Part shown: positions 45,723-50,315 of the stretch, piece by piece
Layout of the letters: each line of letters begins with the position of its first letter
Position numbering within the stretch: position 1 is the first letter of the stretch
NCBI RefSeq assembly: GCF_001522865.1
Contig: NZ_LOWB01000056.1
Location: 1-50,315 of the forward strand
Source of the DNA: Burkholderia sp. TSV86
Lineage (GTDB): Bacteria > Pseudomonadota > Gammaproteobacteria > Burkholderiales > Burkholderiaceae
Length of the DNA stretch: 50,315 nucleotides
Direction: 5' to 3'
Position numbers and translations under genes: made by a program
The notes under the pieces: model-generated
The model's input: only the letters and a program-made list of their open reading frames with translations
What the model was told of the DNA's origin: nothing
The model's database searches: none

Positions 45723-46682
45723 GTGACTGACGCAACCCAACGTATTCTTGGGCCGGACGAAATCGCCGCGCTCGATCATTCGGCCATTCCGCGCGTGCGG
45801 ATTCCCGAGCGCGAAACCGTATTCGCCGCGCGCGCCGCGCGCTTGCGCAAACTGGCCGGCCCGAGCCCGATCGGCGGGTATCTGAGGCTGATGGCGGCCG
45901 TTGCCGATGCGCAGCATGATCTGCTGCAAGGTTTCGAAGCAAACGCGCCCGAGCGGGCGGCAATCGAGCAGGCACAGCATCATGCAATGCCGCTCGCGCC
46001 CGCGCTGGCCAGCGCAGGCGATTCGGGCTGGCGCGACGTGCTGCAGCGCTTGCTCGATCGTGTAGAAGGCGCGGGCCTCGTGAATCCCCCGCTCGCGAAG
46101 CTGATCGACGAGTTGCGGCTGCGCCCGGCCGCCGAACTCGACAAGCAGGTCGACGCGCTGCTCGCGCAACGCTTCGCCGAGATCGAACCGGCATCGGCGC
46201 CGTTTCTGATGGCTGCGCTGCAAGTCGTATGGACTTCGCTCGCGAGCCGCCTGTCGCCGGCCGACGTTCCATATGTCGAGCAGCACGGCTTGTGCCCAGT
46301 CTGCGGGACGCCGCCGGTCGCGAGCTTGGTACGCGTCGGTGGTCAGTATCAGGGCTATCGTTTTCTTCAGTGCAGCCTATGCGCGACCGAGTGGCATATG
46401 GTTCGCACCAAATGTTCGCATTGCGAGTCGACCAAGGGGATCGCGTATTACGGCATCGAAGGCAGCAGCGGCGAGCTGAAAGCCGAAGCTTGCGACGAAT
46501 GCCGCACGTATCGGAAAATCGGCTATCTAGACAAGGATTACGCTATTGAAGTGCTCGCAGACGATCTCGCGAGCCTTACGCTCGATTTGCTGATGGGCGA
46601 GGCGGGCTATCGCCGCGCATCGCCGAATCCGTTGTTATGGCCGGAGTTGTCCGCTGACGCGGGAGGAGATGGCCGGCCGTGA
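45723..46682 (+). CDS. fdhE: Formate dehydrogenase accessory protein FdhE
   Basis: This 319-residue cytoplasmic maturation factor is needed for activity of membrane formate dehydrogenases. The C-terminal half carries four zinc-ribbon/rubredoxin-like CxxC pairs: CPVC, CSLC, CSHC and CDEC, as in the family. No ATG fits. The GTG at 45723 (VTDATQRIL) begins the family-like sequence. Its stop overlaps the selA GTG start by 4 bp. Confidence 0.93.
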   Translation: MTDATQRILGPDEIAALDHSAIPRVRIPERETVFAARAARLRKLAGPSPIGGYLRLMAAVADAQHDLLQGFEANAPERAAIEQAQHHAMPLAPALASAGDSGWRDVLQRLLDRVEGAGLVNPPLAKLIDELRLRPAAELDKQVDALLAQRFAEIEPASAPFLMAALQVVWTSLASRLSPADVPYVEQHGLCPVCGTPPVASLVRVGGQYQGYRFLQCSLCATEWHMVRTKCSHCESTKGIAYYGIEGSSGELKAEACDECRTYRKIGYLDKDYAIEVLADDLASLTLDLLMGEAGYRRASPNPLLWPELSADAGGDGRP

Positions 46683-48118
46683 GCGGGTCGAGCGTGAGTG
46701 ACACGGGCGGTTTGTTCGCACGGGTGCCGTCGGTCGAGCGGGTGATGTCGTCGGAGCCGATCAAGGCGCTGGTTGGCGAATATGGGCGCACGCGCGTACT
46801 GGGGACAGTGCGGGCATCGCTCGACGCGTGGCGCGACGCTGCGCGGCGCGACCCGGCCGCCACTGCGCCGCTCGACGGCATGCGTATCGCCGCCGACGTG
46901 CGTGCGCGGCTCGAGGCGGATTCGGCAAGCAGGCTGCGCCCGGTATTCAATCTGACGGGCACCGTACTGCACACGAATCTGGGGCGCGCGCTATTGCCGG
47001 ACGATGCGATGCAGGCCGTCATACGCGCGCTCACGCAGCCGATGAACCTCGAATTCGATCTGGCGACAGGCCGCCGTGGCGATCGCGACGATCTGATCGA
47101 CGATCTCGTTTGCGAGCTGACGGGCGCGCAAGCGGCCACGGTCGTCAACAACAATGCGGCCGCCGTGCTGTTGACGCTGTGCGCGCTTGCGCCGGCGAAG
47201 GAAGTGATCGTGTCGCGCGGCGAGCTTGTCGAGATCGGCGGTTCGTTCAGGATTCCCGACATCATGAGCCGCGCCGGGGCCAAGTTGCGTGAAGTCGGCA
47301 CGACGAACCGCACGCATCTGCAGGATTACGAAGCGGCGATCGGCGCACGCACTGCGCTGCTGATGAAGGTGCATTGCAGCAATTATGCGATCAGCGGCTT
47401 CACGAAGGAAGTGACACTGTCCGAACTCGTGCCGCTTGCGCGCGCGCACGGATTGCCCGTTGTCGTCGATCTGGGCAGCGGTACGCTCGTCGATTTGTCG
47501 CGTTGGGGTTTGCCCAAGGAGGTGACGGTGCGAGAGACCATCGACGCAGGCGCCGATCTCGTCACGTTCAGCGGCGACAAGCTGCTGGGCGGCCCGCAAG
47601 CCGGGTTGATCGTCGGCCGGCACGATTTGATCGCGAAGATCAAAAAGCATCCGCTGAAGCGCGCGCTGCGCGTCGGCAAGCTGACGCTCGCCGCGCTCGA
47701 GCCCGTATTGCATCTATATCGGATGCCTGAATTCCTGCACGAGCGGCTGACGACGTTGCGCCTCTTGACGCGCCCGCAAGCAGATATCGAGGCCGCTGCC
47801 GGGCGTATGCGTCCAGCGTTGCAACGTGCGCTGGGCGAAGCGTTCGACGTCGGCGTCGAGCCGATGTTCAGTCAGATCGGCAGCGGGGCGCTGCCCGTCG
47901 ATCGATTGCCGAGTTGCGGGCTGGTGATTCGCGTGAGCGGCGGTAAGCGCGGCGGCCGGGCACTGATGCAGCTCGAGCGGCGGTTGCGCGACTGGCCGCG
48001 CCCTGTGCTCGGCCGCATTGCTGACAACGCATTGCAGCTCGATTTGCGTTGCCTCGAAACGGGCGACGAGGCCGCCTTTGTTGCGCAGTGCGAACTGGCG
48101 CAAGGTGCGCGCAGATGA
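46679..48118 (+). CDS. selA: L-seryl-tRNA(Sec) selenium transferase
   Basis: This PLP enzyme converts seryl-tRNA(Sec) to selenocysteyl-tRNA(Sec) using selenophosphate. The 479 residues show the family segments [43 protein letters not shown] and the PLP lysine in [14 protein letters not shown]. The start is a GTG overlapping the fdhE stop (GTGA), and its stop overlaps selB (ATGA). Translation of fdhE-selA-selB is therefore coupled. Confidence 0.96.
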   Translation: MSGSSVSDTGGLFARVPSVERVMSSEPIKALVGEYGRTRVLGTVRASLDAWRDAARRDPAATAPLDGMRIAADVRARLEADSASRLRPVFNLTGTVLHTNLGRALLPDDAMQAVIRALTQPMNLEFDLATGRRGDRDDLIDDLVCELTGAQAATVVNNNAAAVLLTLCALAPAKEVIVSRGELVEIGGSFRIPDIMSRAGAKLREVGTTNRTHLQDYEAAIGARTALLMKVHCSNYAISGFTKEVTLSELVPLARAHGLPVVVDLGSGTLVDLSRWGLPKEVTVRETIDAGADLVTFSGDKLLGGPQAGLIVGRHDLIAKIKKHPLKRALRVGKLTLAALEPVLHLYRMPEFLHERLTTLRLLTRPQADIEAAAGRMRPALQRALGEAFDVGVEPMFSQIGSGALPVDRLPSCGLVIRVSGGKRGGRALMQLERRLRDWPRPVLGRIADNALQLDLRCLETGDEAAFVAQCELAQGARR

Positions 48119-50034
48119 TTGTCGGCACCGCAGGGCACATCGATCACGGCAAAACGACGCTCGTGCGCGCGCTGACCGGCGTCGACACCGATCGATTGAA
48201 GGAGGAAAAAGCGCGCGGCATCTCGATTGAACTCGGCTACGCGTATGCTCCGTTGGAGAACGGCGATGTGCTTGGCTTTATCGATGTGCCTGGCCACGAG
48301 AAGCTCGTGCATACGATGGCGGCGGGGGCATGCGGGATTGATTTCGCGCTGCTCGTGATCGCTGCTGACGACGGCGTGATGCCGCAAACGCGCGAGCACT
48401 TGGCGATCCTGCGATTGCTCGGCGTCACGCAAGGCGCGATCGCGTTGACGAAAGGCGATCGCGTCGATGTGGCGCGCATTGCGCAAGTGCGCGATGAGAT
48501 TCGTGCGTGGCTTGCATCCACGCCATTTGCGGCCGCGCCGATCTTCGAGACTCGCGCGACTGACCCGAGCGCAGACGGTGTTGCCGCGCTGAATGCGCAT
48601 TTGCGCGCGACCGCGCTTGAATGGCGCGCGCGGCGTGACGACGGTCTGTTCCGTCTGGCGGTCGATCGCGTGTTTACGCTTGCGGGCCAGGGCACCGTCG
48701 TGACGGGCACCGCGTTCGCTGGACGCGTGAGCACCGGTGATACGTTGGCTGTTGCGCGTACAGGCGAATCCGTTCGCGTGCGCGGCATCCATGCGCAGAA
48801 CCGCGCTGCCGATGCCGGCCGTGCGGGCGAGCGGTGCGCACTGAATCTTGCCGGCATCGACAAGGCGGCGCTCGCGCGCGGCGACATGATCATCGATGTG
48901 CGGCTCGCGACGCTGTCGCCGCGCATTGATGTCGAGTTGACACTCACCTCCGACGCAGGTTTATCGGTCGCGCACTGGACACCGCTGCACGTGCATCTCG
49001 GCACATTGCATCGGGTTGCGCACGTCGCGCTGCTCGAAGGCGAGACACTTGAGCCGGGTCAATGCGCGCGTGCACAATTGAATTTCGCAGAGCCGATATT
49101 CGCGATGCCGGGCGATCGCTTCATCGTGCGCAACGCGCAAGCGACGCAGACCGTCGGCGGCGGACGAGTGCTCGATCCGTTCGGGCCCGCGCGCAAGCGG
49201 CGCACGAGCGCGCGCCGGGCGTGGCTCGATGCGCTCGTTGCATGGCTCGACGAAGGCCGGCTCGATGCGCTGCTCGACGAAGCGACGCTTGGCATCATGT
49301 GCAAGACGCTCACCCATCTGACCGGCCTGCCGGCGCACGTGCTGACGCCGCGGGCCGACGTCGTGCACATTGCTGCAACGGGCAGACAGGCGGATGACGC
49401 GCGCGTCATCGCGCGTTGTCATTGGGATGGGCTGCGCGTGCGCGTGCTCGATGAGCTCGATGCATTTCATCGACACTCACCTGACGAGCAGGGGCCGGAT
49501 GTGGCGCGGCTGCGCCGGATTGCTGCGCCGTTGGCGGACGACGCGCTCTGGCGCGCGTTGATCGATGCGTTGATCGACGACGGTGCGATCGTCCGCAGCG
49601 GGCCGTGGCTGCATTTACCGTCGCATGCGGTGAGCTTCGAGGCGGGCGAGCAAGCGCTGGCGGCGCGTCTGCTGCCGCTGGTTATCGACGGACGCTACGA
49701 TCCGCCGTGGGTGCGCGATCTCGCGTCCGCGACGGGCGTTGCGGAGGATACGGTGCGTATGTTGATGCGCAAGCTTGCACGCCGTGGCGATGTGCATCAG
49801 GTGGTACGCGATCTGTTCTACCATCGCGACGTGATCGTCATGCTCGCGCGACTGATCGAGCAACTATCACGCGAGCAGCGCGGCGCACTCGATGCGGCGA
49901 CGTTTCGGGACGCGACGGGGCTTGGTCGCAAGCGTGCGATTCAAATTCTCGAATTCTTCGACCGCGTTGGGTATACTCGCTTTCACCGCGATCGTCACTG
50001 GCTTCGCGGCGACAGCCGCTTGCTCGGCCCATAA
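48115..50034 (+). CDS. selB: Selenocysteine-specific elongation factor
   Basis: This 639-residue GTPase delivers Sec-tRNA to UGA codons with a SECIS. Motifs are G1 GHIDHGKTT near residue 7, switch region [11 protein letters not shown]3 DVPGHE and an ALTKGD G4 variant. The EF-Tu-like domains follow, and four winged-helix domains at the C-terminus (about the last 270 residues) bind the mRNA hairpin. The ATG at 48115 starts at [12 protein letters not shown], as in homologues. tRNA-Sec follows 33 bp downstream. Confidence 0.96.
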   Translation: MIVGTAGHIDHGKTTLVRALTGVDTDRLKEEKARGISIELGYAYAPLENGDVLGFIDVPGHEKLVHTMAAGACGIDFALLVIAADDGVMPQTREHLAILRLLGVTQGAIALTKGDRVDVARIAQVRDEIRAWLASTPFAAAPIFETRATDPSADGVAALNAHLRATALEWRARRDDGLFRLAVDRVFTLAGQGTVVTGTAFAGRVSTGDTLAVARTGESVRVRGIHAQNRAADAGRAGERCALNLAGIDKAALARGDMIIDVRLATLSPRIDVELTLTSDAGLSVAHWTPLHVHLGTLHRVAHVALLEGETLEPGQCARAQLNFAEPIFAMPGDRFIVRNAQATQTVGGGRVLDPFGPARKRRTSARRAWLDALVAWLDEGRLDALLDEATLGIMCKTLTHLTGLPAHVLTPRADVVHIAATGRQADDARVIARCHWDGLRVRVLDELDAFHRHSPDEQGPDVARLRRIAAPLADDALWRALIDALIDDGAIVRSGPWLHLPSHAVSFEAGEQALAARLLPLVIDGRYDPPWVRDLASATGVAEDTVRMLMRKLARRGDVHQVVRDLFYHRDVIVMLARLIEQLSREQRGALDAATFRDATGLGRKRAIQILEFFDRVGYTRFHRDRHWLRGDSRLLGP

Positions 50035-50067
50035 AATAGGACGGTATTTGCTGTTTCCCGTTTCTCA

Positions 50068-50163
50068 GGAAGGCATTCGTATCCGGTGGTGCGGCTGAGC
50101 TTCAAACTCAGTTGGTGCGGTCAGCCCGTGCTAGGTAGGTTCGACTCCTGCTGCCTTCCGCCA
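50068..50163 (+). tRNA. selC: tRNA-Sec (UCA anticodon)
   Basis: The 96-nt gene has an 8-bp acceptor stem (GGAAGGCA / TGCCTTCC), discriminator G and an encoded CCA at 50161-50163. The anticodon stem CTGAG/CTCAG encloses the loop CTTCAAA with TCA at 50102-50104. There is a long variable arm (about 50112-50131) and a T arm with TTCGACT loop. The 8-bp acceptor and long variable arm separate it from other tRNAs. Confidence 0.97.
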
Positions 50164-50221
50164 GTCTTGGCTCTCGGAGATTCTCGCTTACTCCCGAAAC
50201 CCTCTCAAAGCGCCTTATACG

Positions 50222-50315
50222 ATGGGCGTCTTAGGGGTGCGCGGCGCCCAGCATGCGCAGAAGCTCTATGCCGGCGTACAGCCTGGCACCGTGCTGATGA
50301 CTGACGGGTACGAGC
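50222..50315 (+). mobile_element. Truncated IS66-like transposase reading frame at the window edge
   Basis: The last 94 bases translate without stop as ...AQHAQKLYAGVQPGTVLMTDGYE. A LLxGxxGxLxTDGYxxY pattern is characteristic of the core of IS66-family transposases. Only about 31 codons are visible and the start is not genuine, so the frame continues beyond the window or is a fragment. It lies 59 bp downstream of selC. Confidence 0.4.

Noticed and set aside
1..50315. CRISPR arrays, rRNA genes, prophage or plasmid replication genes
   Set aside because: No regularly spaced repeats, rRNA motifs, phage structural genes or replication initiators were seen.

Overview
The window looks like a chromosomal segment of a Burkholderia-type betaproteobacterium (Burkholderiaceae). 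It is GC-rich with strong C/G third-position bias, the gene families are those usual in Burkholderia sensu lato, and there are three AT-rich islands (about 16.2-17.1 kb, 26.27-26.35 kb and 31.6-32.3 kb) that look acquired or regulatory. The species is not determined. Both edges carry mobile-element-like traces: a 110-bp repeat with short terminal inverted repeats on the left and a truncated IS66-like reading frame just behind selC on the right.

Left part (0.3-5.5 kb, minus strand): the peroxide-defence pair ahpC-ahpF with a clear intrinsic terminator, a secreted copper-dependent polysaccharide monooxygenase (AA10, GbpA-like), a small unrecognised protein, and a roughly 0.9 kb gene-poor stretch with an orphan Fur-box-like site. 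From 5.5 to 16.2 kb (plus strand) lies a large cluster of circularly permuted ATP-grasp, alpha-E and transglutaminase-like genes, present as two partly redundant sets. This is a predicted but biochemically open peptide-forming or peptide-modifying system. One transglutaminase has serine where the catalytic cysteine is expected. An AT-rich AidA/PixA inclusion-body gene with a frameshift in a homopolymer tract, then an FUSC-type membrane protein, close this part.

From 26.3 down to 18.7 kb (minus strand) runs a tightly overlapping phosphonate operon: CDP-alcohol phosphatidyltransferase, 2-oxoglutarate/Fe(II) oxygenase, UPF0104/flippase-like membrane protein, nucleotidyltransferase, PEP mutase fused to a second nucleotidyltransferase, phosphonopyruvate decarboxylase and 2-aminoethylphosphonate transaminase. 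Read together, these predict PEP -> phosphonopyruvate -> phosphonoacetaldehyde -> 2-aminoethylphosphonate (AEP) -> CMP-AEP -> a membrane phosphonolipid, possibly hydroxylated. This is the best candidate for an incompletely described system here. A divergent acetyl-CoA hydrolase/CoA-transferase follows.

From 28.2 to 31.6 kb is an 1123-residue protein in which a beta-keto-acid cleavage (BKACE/DUF849) domain is interrupted by four GW repeats and extended by a large unknown C-terminal region. From 32.6 to 40.7 kb is a probable organosulfur-scavenging module: GNAT acetyltransferase, two paralogous periplasmic binding proteins, a permease-ATPase fusion and three flavin-dependent monooxygenases.

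The right end (41.0-50.2 kb) is a compact selenocysteine island: a formate dehydrogenase-N/O operon whose alpha subunit has an in-frame UGA followed by a SECIS-like hairpin, then fdhE, selA, selB and the tRNA-Sec gene selC. Apart from selD, which is not in the window, it holds the Sec decoding machinery next to its only visible client.
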